Shown here: positions 1 to 11,345 of the stretch, one piece after another | Numbering within the stretch: position 1 is the stretch's first letter | How the letters are laid out: every line of letters starts with the position of its first letter | Origin: Aricia agestis | Lineage: Eukaryota; Arthropoda; Insecta; Lepidoptera; Lycaenidae | DNA: 64,000 bases | Direction of reading: 5' to 3' | Assembly: GCF_905147365.1 (NCBI RefSeq) | Contig: NC_056427.1 | Coordinates: forward strand, 3,601,001-3,665,000 | Notes under the pieces: model-generated | What the model was told of the DNA's origin: nothing | Database searches by the model: none | What the model saw: only the letters and a program-made list of their open reading frames with translations | Position numbers and translations under genes: made by a program

Positions 1-854
1 TAATTCAATAACCTCTCTCAACACAAACTTTTAAGGCTTAAAGTTGGGTTTTAAGGATATTGGCATTAAGTCATAATGAAATATTAAAAGAAGGTCCAAT
101 GCGATATCTTTACGAAACCTCTCACTACGTCGTGGTACTTGGTTCACGTTCAGAAAATACGCGCAAAGTTTTGCACTATTAAGATACCGTAAATCACGCT
201 TGTGTGTATGAGGATAGTCTACTGTATAATATACTTATATTGTGACATACGGATGCAATTTCTCCTGTCTATATAAATAACGGGCGAAAGGTTATTATAA
301 CGGATACAAGTCCTGAGGCTACTGTCGATCGGCATGGTGATTGCGACAGATTTGGAACAAGTATTTGACAGCAGATTTTTTTAAACAAATCTACTGTCAT
401 TCACGTGTAAAAATTTTTGACATTTCACATAATATTTTCTGTATAACTGTCAAATTTCTGTTGCATAGCTGTCGCAAGATAAACACCCTGCGTTATAGCT
501 TTGACAATTTGATAAATATTAAGAGTCCTACAAGGATATTTCATATTAGTAGAAACTTTAAGAAGTTTTCTGTGTCTCCCACATCTCACTCACTCCCACA
601 TCAAGACACGTGATCTGATCAAATTTTGTAAGCGTAGGGAACATAATATTATACAGCCAACGTGCCGAAGGAGAGGTAATATCCAGCACTCTTCCCACCG
701 CCTGCTTCTGCTGTTTAGTATTTCTTCTGCTTCACCTACTCACCTCCTCGACTGTCCAGCTCTACTACAGATCAGGAACAGGCACCTTGGTCGCCACGAA
801 CACTTATCCACAGAGGAAATTCGTGGCACCAACCCCAACCATATCGTTCAATAC
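1..854. other. No gene recognised
   Basis: AT-rich DNA without a convincing coding exon. A phrase around 455-480 (tgttgcatagctgtcgcaag) recurs near 1283-1305, so part of it is probably repeat-derived. A 90-codon open frame at 341-613 has no recognisable domain. Confidence 0.5.
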
Positions 855-1053
855 GACGACCTCTGTGGCTCAGTTGGTGGGCTGTTGGTAGCTCAAGCCG
901 GGGGTTGCGGGTTCGAATCCCGCCGACGGAACAAAAAAGTTTTCAAAAGTTCCTGGGTCATGGATGCGTATTAAATGTGTGTATATGTATAGTATAAAAG
1001 TACTAAATATATTTCCGTTGTCTGGTACCTGTAACACAAGTTACAAGGTGTGA
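855..1053 (+). repeat. tRNA-headed SINE (family 1)
   Basis: The first ~78 bases resemble a tRNA gene with an A-box-like tggctcagttgg and a B box ggttcgaatcc, but the stems are imperfect and a non-tRNA body follows (ttttcaaaagttcctgggtc ... ctggtacctgtaacacaag). A second copy at 7315-7558 carries the same head and body. This is a retroposed SINE with an internal Pol III promoter, not a working tRNA gene. Confidence 0.75.
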
Positions 1054-1572
1054 AGCGTCCATAGATATTATAAAAAAATATATATGAGCAGTATTGGGTT
1101 GGGGATGTTACTTTAGTGCGAAGGAGTCACAATAGATCCTTATGGGTCGCAGTGACGTAAGGTTAATAGCGACCTGCCTTCTTAAAAAAAAAACTTCTGC
1201 GGACACTCTGGTTGCAAGTGTCTTGAGGTAATTTCGTATACTTACAAAATTTTTGTCAGATTTATTTGCTGTGAAACTTCTGTCGCATAGCTGTCGCAAG
1301 ATAATATCTGTCGCAATCGCGGGCAAAATGAGTTTTGTATCATGTAATGATGGCATTGATAGCAAACATATGAGAAACGTGATGTTGTCCAATATGTCGA
1401 GATTACAATATGTAAACAGACGGACAGACAGGTGAAAATTCAATTATTGGGAGCTTTTGATGTACTGCATTAAAGGATAAAGCAAGCATTGACGTCCCAT
1501 GTTGCGTTTTAATATGCTCTGTATTTTTTTAAATACTTAATTAATTTTGCTGTCAATATTGTCTATATTCGA

Positions 1573-1705
1573 AATGCGGAGATGAGGCACGAACGGCCAT
1601 TGACCCTACTAGTCTAGGAGCCAAATGCGAAATGCTCAAAATGCGGAGATGAGGCACGAACGAGCAATGACCCTTAGTGTCTAGGAGCCAAATGCGAAAT
1701 GCTCG
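1573..1705. repeat. Two-unit tandem repeat
   Basis: Two ~65-bp units in direct tandem, both with aatgcggagatgaggcacga and ctaggagccaaatgcgaaat. Related sequence (ttgacctttctactctagga) occurs near 8560 and, inverted, near 13425, so the unit comes from a dispersed repeat. Confidence 0.7.
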
Positions 1706-1877
1706 CATCACGGTATTCTGTTAATTATTTTGAACTCTTATGACAGAGACTATTAATATAGAGGTAAAAATTAATCTGAATAATTCACGGCAACTTTTGA
1801 TAAGTCCAAACTTGGTAGCAAACTTATAACGCAGCAGGCATGCTCAGTTGTAACAAAGTATACAAAATGCGATAATA

Positions 1878-2227
1878 TTTTTTTTATGAAATAAGGGGAC
1901 AAACCATTTCTGTGGGGACAAACGAGCAAACGGGTCACCTGATGGAAAGCAACTTCCGTCGCCCGTGGACATTCGCAGCATCAGAAGAGCTGCAGGTGCG
2001 TTGCCGGCCATCTAAGAGGGAATAGGGTAATATGGGAGGGTAGGGATGGGAAGGGAAGGGAATAGGGGAGTGTAGGGAAGGGAATAGGGTAGGGGATTGG
2101 GCCTCCGGTAAACTCACTCACTCGGCGAAACACAACGCAAGTGCTGTTTCACGCCGGTTTTGTGTGAGAACGTGGTGTTTCTCCGGTCGAGCCGGCCCAT
2201 TCGTGCCGAAGCATGGCTCTCCCACGT
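1878..2227 (-). repeat. Composite short retroposon, copy 1
   Basis: Antisense copy. It begins with a T-run (the A tail) and atgaaataagg, passes the LINE-like tail and a purine-rich variable tract (gggaagggaa), and ends in ggctctcccacgt. The sense head reads GEPCFGTNGPARPEKYHVL-like residues. A small internal duplication adds a second ggggacaaac near the tail. Confidence 0.85.
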
Positions 2228-2407
2228 CTAAAATGTCAAAAATTTTCTTTTGAATTAAAAACATTTTCCACTTATTTGTTTTCTTCTTAAACTAAGTTCA
2301 ATTTTGTATGAAATATTATTGTGTAACAGTTCCAGGGAGTAACATAATATAATGTTACTTTATTGTTGATTCGCAGAACGCTTTGATGTAAAACAGACGC
2401 TATAGTA

Positions 2408-2848
2408 CTAAGGTTCACTCGGCGTAACTGGGCGGTAGCGGTCATTGACTCCCTGTCAAAAACTTGTCATCTATTATCTATTATATTATATAAAACTCAA
2501 AGGTGACTGACTGACTAATTGACATAGTGATCTATCAACGCACAGCCCAAATCACTGGACGGATCGGGCTGAAATTTGGCATGCAGGTAGATGTTATGAC
2601 GTAGGCATCCGCTAAGAAAGGATTTTGATAAATTCCAACCCCAAGGGGTTCAAATAGGGTATGAAAGTTTGAATATTATAATACTTCTTAACGCGAGCAA
2701 AGCCGCGGGCAACAGCTCGTTTTCTATACAAAGCCGCGATTGCCAACATCTGACACCTTATTGTCAATCGCGGTTTATATAGAAAATGACAAGTTTTTGA
2801 CAGGGAGTCAATGACCGCTACCGCCCAGTTACGCCGAGTGAACCTTAG
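2408..2848. mobile_element. Fold-back MITE A, copy 1
   Basis: Long inverted repeat. The left arm starts ctaaggttcactcggcgtaa and the right arm ends ttacgccgagtgaaccttag. Both contain gcggtagcggtcattgactc or its complement, and an inner stem is formed by gccgcgattg/caatcgcggt. A Helitron-like insert splits the left arm (2470-2719). No ORF, so non-autonomous. Confidence 0.85.
2470..2719 (+). mobile_element. Helitron-like element inside MITE A
   Basis: It begins TCTATTATCTATTATA and ends gccgcgggcaacagctcg. It sits exactly between A and T of the MITE arm: removing it restores cttgtca|ttttctata, the complement of the opposite arm (tagaaaatgacaag). That matches Helitron insertion at AT with no target duplication. 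The end reads CTCG rather than CTAG. Confidence 0.75.
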
Positions 2849-3128
2849 CAAACGTAACGTACGCAAAATACCTAGGAAATTGTTATTTGAAAATATTTAC
2901 GGTGTTCGCCGTATGTTTTTCAGGGATAAAACGTGTGTATCATCGTTTCCCGGGACTCATATCATCTCAATAGCAAATTTCATCGAAATCGGTTCAACGG
3001 TTTGGGCGTGAAGAGGAAAATACCAAATTAAGTTTGTCAGCACAGTTGACAGCCGAGATTCATTTAGTTCGCACTCAGTTGATACTTGATACGCTATTAT
3101 AACTAGTTAAAAAAATATATGTTTGAGA

Positions 3129-3497
3129 TGGAACAGCAGAAAATGGAAAGGGCGTAAGCGACAAAATGGTTTTTGTCGCGTAATTTAAAAACCATAAATA
3201 CATTTTATTAACTAACTAACACTATGGGCAAATTAAAGTGTATGCTATGTGTAATCTAAGTACAAATTTTGGAAGCTTAAATCACTCTCGTCTGTTGGTA
3301 AAATAGGAATCCCTTTTTTTAAAGACGTATTTTTTTATTATTCTGTGTTATAAAAGTTGATCAATCGTGTTATACTATGTGTAATTCAAAGATAAAGACA
3401 TGATGAATACTGACAATGAACTTTAATTTCTTAGCTTTAGTCATTGCAGCTGTGAAAAATCGATATCGCTACAGCCAAATTATCAAGGCGTCGCTTT
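3129..3497 (+). repeat. Dispersed repeat (gcgtaagcgacaaaatgg family), copy 1
   Basis: Shares long stretches with 34083-34430, including gcgtaagcgacaaaatggtt, ctatgggcaaattaaagtgt and ccaaattatcaaggcgtcgc. No ORF or clear terminal structure; class unknown. Confidence 0.7.
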
Positions 3498-3552
3498 AAG
3501 TACGATATTTTAATTTAAACAGCATCTCAAAAATGATCTTGAGTATAATATA

Positions 3553-3777
3553 GGGAGAGCCATGCTTCGGCACGAATGGGCTCGATCGGAGAAATACCAC
3601 GTTCTCACAGAAAACCGGCGTGAAACAGCGCTTGCGTTGTGTTTCGCCGAGTGAGTGAGTTTACCGGAGGCCCAATCCCCTACCCTATTCCCTGCTGCAA
3701 GTGTCCATGGGCGACGGAAGTTGCTTTCCATCAGGTGACCCGTTTGCTCATTTGCCCCTTATTTCATTAAAAAAAAA
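3553..3777 (+). repeat. Composite short retroposon, copy 2
   Basis: Sense copy starting gggagagccatgcttcggca and ending in an A-run. The variable tract and much of the LINE-like tail are deleted: ccctattccc joins directly to tgcaagtgtccatgggcgac. Confidence 0.85.
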
Positions 3778-3984
3778 CTGATAAGGGCGGTTTATATACA
3801 CGGGCCCAAGAGTATAATCGGTAAGATCGGTTTATTAACGCAGGCCTAAAACTTTTCGCTACCGTTTTCCGGAAAAATTGCGAAAAATCGTCGAAACTCG
3901 ACGTGAATCCATATTCATTCAGCATTCCATAATTGAGCACATGAGCGGATGAAGAGGGTAAGTAACAATTTGAAAATGTAGTTT

Positions 3985-4260
3985 TTAGGGTTCCGTACCC
4001 AAGGGGTAAAAACGGGACGCTATTACTGAGACTTCGATGTCTGTCCGTCTATCTCTCCGTCTGTCTCTCTCTCAGGCTGTAACTCAATAACCGCTATAGC
4101 TAGACTTCTGAAAATTTCACAGATTGTGTATTTCTGTTGCCGCTATAACAACAAATTATACTAAAATCAAATTAAAATTAATATTTAAGGGGGGTTCCCA
4201 TACAACAAACGTATTTTTTTTTCGTAATCAATAATGGCAACAGAAATTTACATAAAGGCC
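3985..4260 (+). repeat. ggttccgtaccc dispersed repeat, 5' part
   Basis: Begins agggttccgtacccaagggg, then aaaacgggacgctattactg, tctgtccg microsatellite, aatttcacagattgtgtatt and a partial caataatggcaacag. The same order appears at 44393-44872, which runs on to gactcacacttggccgac. Common in Lepidoptera; no ORF. Confidence 0.7.
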
Positions 4261-4344
4261 TTAGTTGTTTGTCTACTTTGATAATTAATAATAATATTTA
4301 ATTTAAATTTAAATATACTATTATAAAGAGGAAAGATTTGATTT

Positions 4345-4380
4345 TTTGTTTGTTTGTTTGTTTGTTTGTTTGTTTGTTTG
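4345..4380. repeat. (TTTG)n microsatellite
   Basis: About nine TTTG units in a row; low-complexity repeat only. Confidence 0.9.
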
Positions 4381-4995
4381 AGTCGAATAGGCTCCGAAAC
4401 TACTGGACCGATTTGAAAAATTCTTTTACCATTGGAATCCTGCATTATTTCTGCTGAACATAGGCTAATTTTTATTTTGGAAAAATATAAGGTTCCGTAA
4501 GATATTTGGGATTTTCGGACGCAAGGTTTAAAAAATCAACCAGAAAAGTTACTTATTTTGCGTACGCTGCCTAAACTATAAAAGATAGAGGCATAAAATG
4601 TTCTAAGTAATTATAGATCTTTTAAATATCTACAAAAAAGTCCGCGACACACTATACCTATCTATGTTGAGTGAGGCACAATAACCATTTTTTTATTAAA
4701 AAATCTAGATTTTTTTTTGGACTATATTTAAATGCGTTTATTTAAATCATGCTATTGACCCTTATCAAAATAAATTATTTCATCACTAAGTACAGTTAAT
4801 GTAGATAATATTCGGTCTTTGAATGATTAAAATTGGACGTTTGGTTTTAATGTTATGGCGAAATTAAAATATTACGATTTCTGCTGCACGTTGCGAATTG
4901 GGCGTCAAGGCGCGATGCGCGGGTGTGCGGTAGGGGAGAGATTTAATTATCAGTGCCACAGACTCGCCCGGAGAGTCCACGTAAATATTACCTCG

Positions 4996-5290
4996 ATCGT
5001 GGGAATCGCAGACACAATAGATTTTCAATAGTTATGCGACAGCCGGGTGCTGCTTTATTGATTTGATATAGACTATCGTGCTTCATTATTATAATCCTAA
5101 TTTCAAAAAAGCTTTAAAAGTTATGACTACGAAAGTAATATTTTTAGAACTTTTTAAAATAAGTTTTGAATGACTATTATTTTTGATTGCTATTATAATT
5201 AATTAATTTCTTTAACTATAAATCTCCAATAGCGGCAGCCGGCTGCCAGCATAACAATTGAAGATCTATTGTGTCTGCGATACCCACGAT
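4996..5290. mobile_element. Small fold-back element
   Basis: Inverted arms of ~34 bases: left atcgtgggaatcgcagacac, right gtgtctgcgatacccacgat. The interior lacks an ORF. Probable MITE; target duplication not determined. Confidence 0.6.
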
Positions 5291-5438
5291 GCCGATGCAC
5301 GATGGAAGTATTAATGCATATTTTTTAATCCACAGTATTTCTGCTGAATATAGGCTATATTAAATGGGAGAAAAAAGGGAACCGTATTAAGTGTTAATAA
5401 TTGTGTAAAAAATCTACCAAAATATTCCTTCTTGCTTA

Positions 5439-5469
5439 TCCATACTAATATTATAAATGCGAAAGTATC

Positions 5470-5500
<31 letters not shown>

Positions 5501-5780
5501 TGCTTTCACGCCAAAACTACTGAACCGATTGCAATGAAATTTTGTATACAGTTATTCTAGAGTCTGAGAAAGGACATAGGCTACATTTTGATGTGGGAAA
5601 ATATCTTATTTCCATGAAAATTTCGATGAAAATGAATTCGCATTGCGCGTGGCCAGCGTTCATCCCGGGGGTCCTGGGTTCGTGTCCCGCAGGCGGAACA
5701 AAAAGTTTTCAATGTTCCTGGGTCTTGGATGTGTATTAAAATAAAATTTCAAAAATCTTAAACATATTTTATGTATAATA
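5439..5780 (+). repeat. Helitron 5' end joined to SINE body
   Basis: A Helitron-like start (A|TCCATACTAATATTATAA), (TCTG)n and ccgattgcaatgaaattttg run into a SINE family 1 body (gcggaacaaaaagttttcaa ... ttaaacatattttatgtata). A shortened version of the same junction lies at 6034-6173. Confidence 0.6.
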
Positions 5781-6033
5781 TTATAAAAAATCCAGAAATA
5801 TATCGATGGAATGAACATTTTAGTTCTAATACGATTCAACAGATGGCGTTTTATTTTTTACTTTATTGTAACATAGAACTAATCATACTTATTATATAGT
5901 TAGTATGTTTTTGTTTATAGTTTTTAATACGTTAGAATATTATGTTTAATAATATTATCACTTGGTATAATAATAATCAATCTATCTTATCTTATGTAGA
6001 ACTCCTACTGCATTTCTAATCCATACTATCCAT

Positions 6034-6173
6034 ACTAATATTATAAATGCGAAAGTATCTCTGTCTGTCTGTCTGTCTGTCTGTGCGGAACAAAAAGTTT
6101 TCAATGTTACTGGGTCTTGGATGTGTATTAAAATAAAATTTCAAAAATCTTAAACATATTTTATGTATAATAC
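6034..6173 (+). repeat. Deletion derivative of the Helitron-SINE junction
   Basis: Contains the Helitron start and (TCTG)n directly joined to gtgcggaacaaaaagttttc. The last ~70 bases are nearly identical to 5711-5780. It ends where an inverted Helitron 3' end begins (ctagctgttgcccgcgac). Confidence 0.6.
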
Positions 6174-6342
6174 TAGCTGTTGCCCGCGACTTCGTCCGCG
6201 TGGACTTTAGTTTATAGCGCGCGGTGTCAACAAAATTTGTGTCAAATTTAAAAACTTTTTAATACCCTGGTAAGTGCTTCCGGTGTAGCGCGGCCCTTAA
6301 TTAATCAAAATACCCAAAAACAGCTATGCAGTGTGCACATAA
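6173..6342 (-). mobile_element. Inverted Helitron-like 3' end
   Basis: Reads ctagctgttgcccgcgactt on the + strand, the complement of the 3' end at 6893-7037 (gtcgcgggcaacagctag). The region back to the tgtgcaca motif matches the neighbour in inverted order, so this is the 3' part of a second element in opposite orientation. Confidence 0.65.
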
Positions 6343-7037
6343 TCTATACTAATATTATAAATGCGAAAGTATCTCTGTCTGTCTGTCTGTCTGTCAGTCT
6401 CGCTTTCACGCCAAACGCCAAAAGTATCTCTGTCTGTCTGTCTGTCTGTCAGTCTCGCTTTCACGCCAAACGCCAAAACTTCCGAACCGATTGTAATGAA
6501 ATTTTGTATACAGATAGTCTAAAGCCTGAGAAAGGACATAGGACATACTTTTTTACTGGAAAAAAGGGTTGTAAGGGGGTGAAAATGCGTAAATTTGTTC
6601 AAATTAAGTTAGTTCCAACAATTCATAATAGATGGCGCCGTGCGTCTTCTACATCGCGCTGACGCTTGCTCAAAAGTCTTTCTATAAGACGTGGTATCAT
6701 CTTTTTAAGTTTCGATTTTTTTCGATTGTTACCTATATCTATTCTACGGTATTAAATAACTCAGTACTTTATCTGCAGTGACGTAACCTTAAATCTATCA
6801 ATGATAAATAGTTTATGGGTAAAGTTGTGTAATTGGAGGGCTAAATAAGCTTTAAAATTTGGCATAAAGTATAAAGTTTAATATAAAAAAATGAAATACT
6901 TATTGTGTGCACACTGCACAGCTGTATTGATTTAAGGGGTACCAGGGTTTTTTTATAAAAGCTTTTGACACCAATTTTGTTGACATCGCGCGCTATAAAC
7001 TGAAGTCCACGCGGACGAAGTCGCGGGCAACAGCTAG
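6343..7037 (+). mobile_element. Helitron-like non-autonomous element
   Basis: Flanks and ends follow the Helitron rule: A|TCTATACTAATATTATAA at the left and gcgggcaacagCTAG|T at the right. A short 3' hairpin (cgcg gacgaagt cgcg) precedes the CTAG. A TCTG microsatellite is duplicated near the start. No helicase is encoded. Confidence 0.75.
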
Positions 7038-7059
7038 TATTTAAATAAAATAAAAAATT

Positions 7060-7176
7060 AAGGGGGGCTCTCAAACAAAACAAAAATTTTGGCCTATATT
7101 TCCTCTATGACGGTACATATTTCCTCTATACGGGATCCTTCGTGGGTGAGTCCGACTCGCACTTGGCCGATTTTTT
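7060..7176 (+). repeat. ggttccgtaccc repeat, 3' end
   Basis: Contains ttggcctatatttcctctat and ends gtccgactcgcacttggccg, as at 44820-44872. The 5' part is missing. Confidence 0.7.
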
Positions 7177-7314
7177 TGAATAAATGACAGGCTTCAGGAT
7201 CGGGAAAATGATTATAAATAAAAAATAAGGATTCTTTATATAGCTATTGAGCTACATAATATTATATTAGCCAGAAGATGAACTAGGTAAGTTACAAGGT
7301 TTGTTCAAAAATTT

Positions 7315-7558
7315 GACGACCTCTGCGGCTCAGTGGTGAGCGCGTTGGTGGTTGCCGGTTCGAATTCCGCCGACGGAACAAAAAGTTTTCAAAGTTCCTG
7401 GGTCATGGATGTTGTATTAAATATGTGTATCATATAATAAAAATCTTAAATATATGTATAGTATAAAAGTATTAAATATATTTCCGTTGTCTGGTACCTG
7501 TAACACAAGTCCTTCAGGTACTTAGCACGGGGCCAGACTGACGTGGTGTGAAAAAAAA
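7315..7558 (+). repeat. tRNA-headed SINE (family 1), copy 2
   Basis: Head gacgacctctgcggctcagt with B box ggttcgaattc, then ttttcaaagttcctgggtca and a body ending ccagactgacgtggtgtg. Longer at the 3' side than the copy at 855. A reverse fragment of the 3' end lies near 48565-48625. Confidence 0.8.
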
Positions 7559-8092
7559 TTATAAGGGAAAAAACAAAAGTAACTAGATGATTCCCGCAAC
7601 TCCGCTGCGCCAAAATTAGCTTATCGCGCGGGAACCGAATTTTTTTCCGGGATAAAAAGTATCCTTTGATGTCCTTTCTCTACTCAAAGTATCTCCAAAT
7701 CAAATTTCAGCAAAATCAGTTCATCGGTTTAGGCGTGAAGAGATGACGGATAGACCAACTTTATGACTATTTATGACAAATGTTAGTTACCCGGTTTATC
7801 CACTTGTGTCTTCAATTGCGTATCTCACATTCGGACTTTTACGGACTTTTGCGGAATTATAGCTAGCCTTGGATACGGTCCAGAAAAACTTCAGGTTGGA
7901 CTTTTAAAGTAATTTCATTTCTATTGTGAAGTGATAGAGTAGAGAATGGTTTAAACTTATATCGGGTTAAAATTAAACCCGAATAAATATTAAAACGCTG
8001 ATATTTGAACTGTATGTGTAACTATTCGTTAGAGGAATTCATAATTCTTACAAATTTTTACTGACTGAAATAAAATCGGGACTTAAAATATA

Positions 8093-8351
8093 CAGGGTGT
8101 AACAAAAATAAGTGATAATACTTTAGGGTGTGTACGTGTTCCTTGTAGTGAGTTCACTGTGAAAGTAGCAGCGCTGAAAGACCAAAATTTTTTTTCACTT
8201 TTGTATGGGAAAACTCGTGACGCTCGGGCCCTTGCCCATACAAAAGTGAAAAAAAATTTTGGTCTTTCAGCGCTGCTACTTTCACAGTGAACTCTCTACA
8301 AGGAACATGTACACACCCTTAAGTATTATCACTTATTTTTGTTACACACTG
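8093..8351. mobile_element. Fold-back MITE B with TATA target site
   Basis: Left end cagggtgtaacaaaaataag and right end cttatttttgttacacactg are near-complementary over more than 100 bases per arm, with a short loop near 8215-8230. TATA flanks both sides (8089-8092 and 8352-8355). A second full copy at 14469-14725 also has TATA on each side. No ORF. Confidence 0.9.
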
Positions 8352-8354
8352 TAT

Positions 8355-8473
8355 AAAGGCCGGCAACGTACCCGCAACTCTTCTGATATTGCGAGTGTCT
8401 ATGGGCGACAGTAGTAATACCTACTCTTCATCAGATGACCTCTTTGCTCGTTTGCCCCCTTATTTTATAAAAA
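8355..8473 (+). repeat. LINE-type 3' tail fragment
   Basis: Matches the tail of the composite retroposon (aaggccggcaacg, cttctgatattgcgagtgtc, gtttgcccccttattttata) with an A-rich end. It directly abuts MITE B and lacks the GEPCFGTNG head. Confidence 0.75.
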
Positions 8474-9406
8474 TTCTAAATAGTAAACTACTTAAAAAAG
8501 TTTTAGTATTTTGTCACATTTTTTATAGTCTGAAAGAAATAAGATGGCACCAGCGGTTATTGACCTTTCTACTCTAGGAGCCATGAGCAGTAAGCACATT
8601 GCTCGCACTATTTTTAACTTAAAAATTAAAATTAACCTCTTGTTTCTTAACCTCACACAGACTTTTATAGATTTATATCGGAAAATATTATGGTAAATCT
8701 CATAATTATAATCTCAAACTTTTTAATGAGTTCAAATATATAAATTACTGCATACTCAGTTCTAACCGAGTACGTCAACTACAATAATATTAATGATATT
8801 AACTTTAAATATATAAAAATAAGTCGGGTTTTCCTTCCTGACATTTTTTTGCATTCGTTGAAAAGGTCTCGGGCTCCGTGAGGCCTATAGGAAAAAAAAT
8901 CAGAAAAAACTTAAAAAAACAGAAAAAATCAGAAAAGCAGGACAACAGGGAAAATCATTTTATGGCAAAACAATGTTTGCCGGGACATTTAGTTTTAAAT
9001 AATATTAGAGGAAGTATGATAATAATAAGATATGAAAGATGTTAAATGATTTTGGTTAGCCTTGAATGTCTGTATAAATTGTGAGTTCTGTGTCCATAAG
9101 TCTGTCTACAGGCTACAAACAAACTCGCTTTTCTAGTTACTTCATTAATTTTAATTACTTTAACTAGACAGTAAAAAGTCAGCACCAACCATATAGGGTG
9201 AGGGAAGAAATAGTCACAATGGAAGGTTAATAGCATATTGCTTTCTCATGAGTCATGAACTATTATTTTACTATAACGGATTATTTTCTTTAAAACATCC
9301 ACTTACGGAAGATTTATTTAGTAGTTAAGTTTAATTTAACGAAGATTTTGAAGGAGTATGTTTAAAGTGAGTTGAGATTAAGCCCGGCCGCACATTGTCC
9401 GAATTC

Positions 9407-9602
9407 TTACCCTATTCCCTTCCCTACACTCCCCTATTCCCCTCCCTTCCCATCCCTACCCTCCCCTATTACCCTATTCCCTTTTAAAAGGCCGGCAACG
9501 CATATGCAGCTCTTCTGATGCTGCGAGTGTCCATCGGCGACGGAAGTTGCTTTCCATCAGGTGACCCGTTTGCTCGTTTGCCCCCTTATTTCATAAAAAA
9601 AA
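9407..9602 (+). repeat. Composite short retroposon, 5'-truncated
   Basis: Starts in the pyrimidine-rich variable tract (accctattcccttcc), then ggccggcaacgcatatgcag, tgcgagtgtccatcggcgac and an A-rich end after cccccttatttcata. Confidence 0.8.
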
Positions 9603-10967
9603 TAAGCCAATCTTGCAACATATAAGTACTACAGTGGCAGAATGTTAATAAGATTTAAATAGTTTATGTTATGCCGTTACAAAGTTTTCATCTTACCTAG
9701 CTCCGTGTAAATTTAATTGAATTGACCGCCATTAGCCACTTGAATTAGCTGAAAAGTTTCCAAGGAATGGAGATACGGCCGCGATACACACGGCTAACAA
9801 GAACGGCGAACGTTATTATAATATAGTACCTGGGCGCCCGCTTTGTTTGGTAGTTCTTTTTTGTTATATCGTAATTTGAATATGCCAAATCCATCGTCGT
9901 TTTAAAGTACATAATATATAAATTAGATATTTAAAAAATATATAAAGAATACTAAGAAATAAAGACAAATAAAAAATAAAATTTTCAAAATAACTATAAT
10001 CGCCCGATCGGAACCGCTCTTGGCCACTATAAGTATAGTACTCGTATGGAACCCCTATGACTTCACCTTTTTATGACATGCGTCACCAAACAAAGTTTAC
10101 CATCTACTTTTTATAACTACAAAACAAACATAAAACGATAATGTGAAAACTCAAAAGCATGTGTTTTTCCAGACATTAGACCTCTCTAGGTCACCTGATG
10201 ACATGTTTTCACCCCGAAAAGGTACCGAATTTCAGCGAAAACGTTAGAGCCGTTTACGAGTAACGAGATTCCCGGTCATAAATAAAAATGTACAGTTTCT
10301 CGAAAATAAATTAACATAGAAGTTGCCAACATCTAGTATGATATATAGATTTTTTTAAATAACTTTGTCAGGGGTTAAACTTTTGGCGTCGGTTAAAAAT
10401 GCTTTATAAACCCCAGCACCGTATGTATAATGCAAACGAGAGGGCCCCGGCTTCGTATATTATTCACTTTATCATTACAAATGGCTCTCTCGGTGACTGC
10501 ATATCCTGGAATATCGTGGTATATATACGAGATATAGTACGTGGATATCTATGTTTATATCTAGGTTTATTTGTTACATCCTTTCGAACATATAGTTTAC
10601 ATGTTGAGTAGAGGCGATAGCGGTCATTGACCTCATGACAAAAATCTTGAGGCATTTTAAAGTTTCCTTTAAAAATTATAGTTTATAGCAATAAAGCCAA
10701 GTGAAATTAATTAGAGAAGTGTATGAGTCGCTTATAGAGTTGTGTGTGTAGCAGCACTGACCGCCCCTTGACTGCCCATATAAAATAAAAAAAAGTTATA
10801 TTTTCATCGCTGACTACTTTCATAGTGTGAAAGTAATATCACTTTGTTTTATTACACCCTGTTTAGCCCGAGACTCAAAGTATCTCAATTATCGTCAAAA
10901 ATAAGGAACATACAGACAAAATACATATTAATATAAGCATGGACTAATTTATTTTCTTTTGTTACAG
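9603..10967. other. No gene recognised
   Basis: AT-rich sequence before the first rst exon seen. It holds a piece of MITE A near 10612-10660 (gcgatagcggtcattgacct) and a degraded MITE B end near 10830-10862 (ttattacaccctgt). No convincing exon or promoter was found. Confidence 0.5.
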
Positions 10968-11151
10968 ATATGAATTGAAATCATGGAGAAAGTCGGATGA
11001 GAAAACGCAAGAAATGGAACAGAAATATACTCATATAAAAATTAAAAAGATAAAAGATAAACTAAAAATAACTAGCAGAAGATGCAATCCCTTGTTTCTT
11101 CTATTGCGGATATTCCAGAATATATTAATACAGAAGACATGGACATTTCAG

Positions 11152-11244
11152 AGTATTTTCATCCTGAAGATATGCATCATGTTGCTTATAAGTTGTGTCA
11201 GTGCACACAAGGAACAAAAGTTCGCTATGGAGCCACAAGATCAA
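11152..11244 (+). CDS. rst: rst exon 1 seen: end of signal peptide and start of Ig1
   Basis: The last codons read EQKFAMEPQDQ, almost the same as the mature N-terminus of Drosophila Roughest, then a donor caa|gtaata in phase 0. The preceding residues FILKICIMLLISCVSAHK are hydrophobic and end in small residues, as expected of a signal peptide. The 3' border is firm. The 5' border is not: the frame is open upstream, with pyrimidine-rich acceptors possible after 10967, 11118 and 11151, and an in-frame ATG at 11179. 11152 is chosen because it keeps a plausible hydrophobic core; the initiator may lie in an upstream exon. Confidence 0.7.
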
Positions 11245-11269
11245 GTAATAACACTTGTTATATAGACCC

Positions 11270-11345
11270 TGGGACGCTTGCCCATACAAATCACAAAAAA
11301 TGTATCTTTCAGCGCTGCTTCTTTTTCAGTTAACTCAGTATAATA
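11270..11345. repeat. MITE B fragment
   Basis: gggacgcttgcccatacaaa, ctttcagcgctgcttc and ttaactcagtata match one inner arm of MITE B. It lies 25 bases past the donor of exon 1. Confidence 0.55.

Noticed and set aside
855..932. Apparent tRNA gene
   Set aside because: The stems do not close properly, and the same head with the same downstream body recurs at 7315, so it is a SINE.
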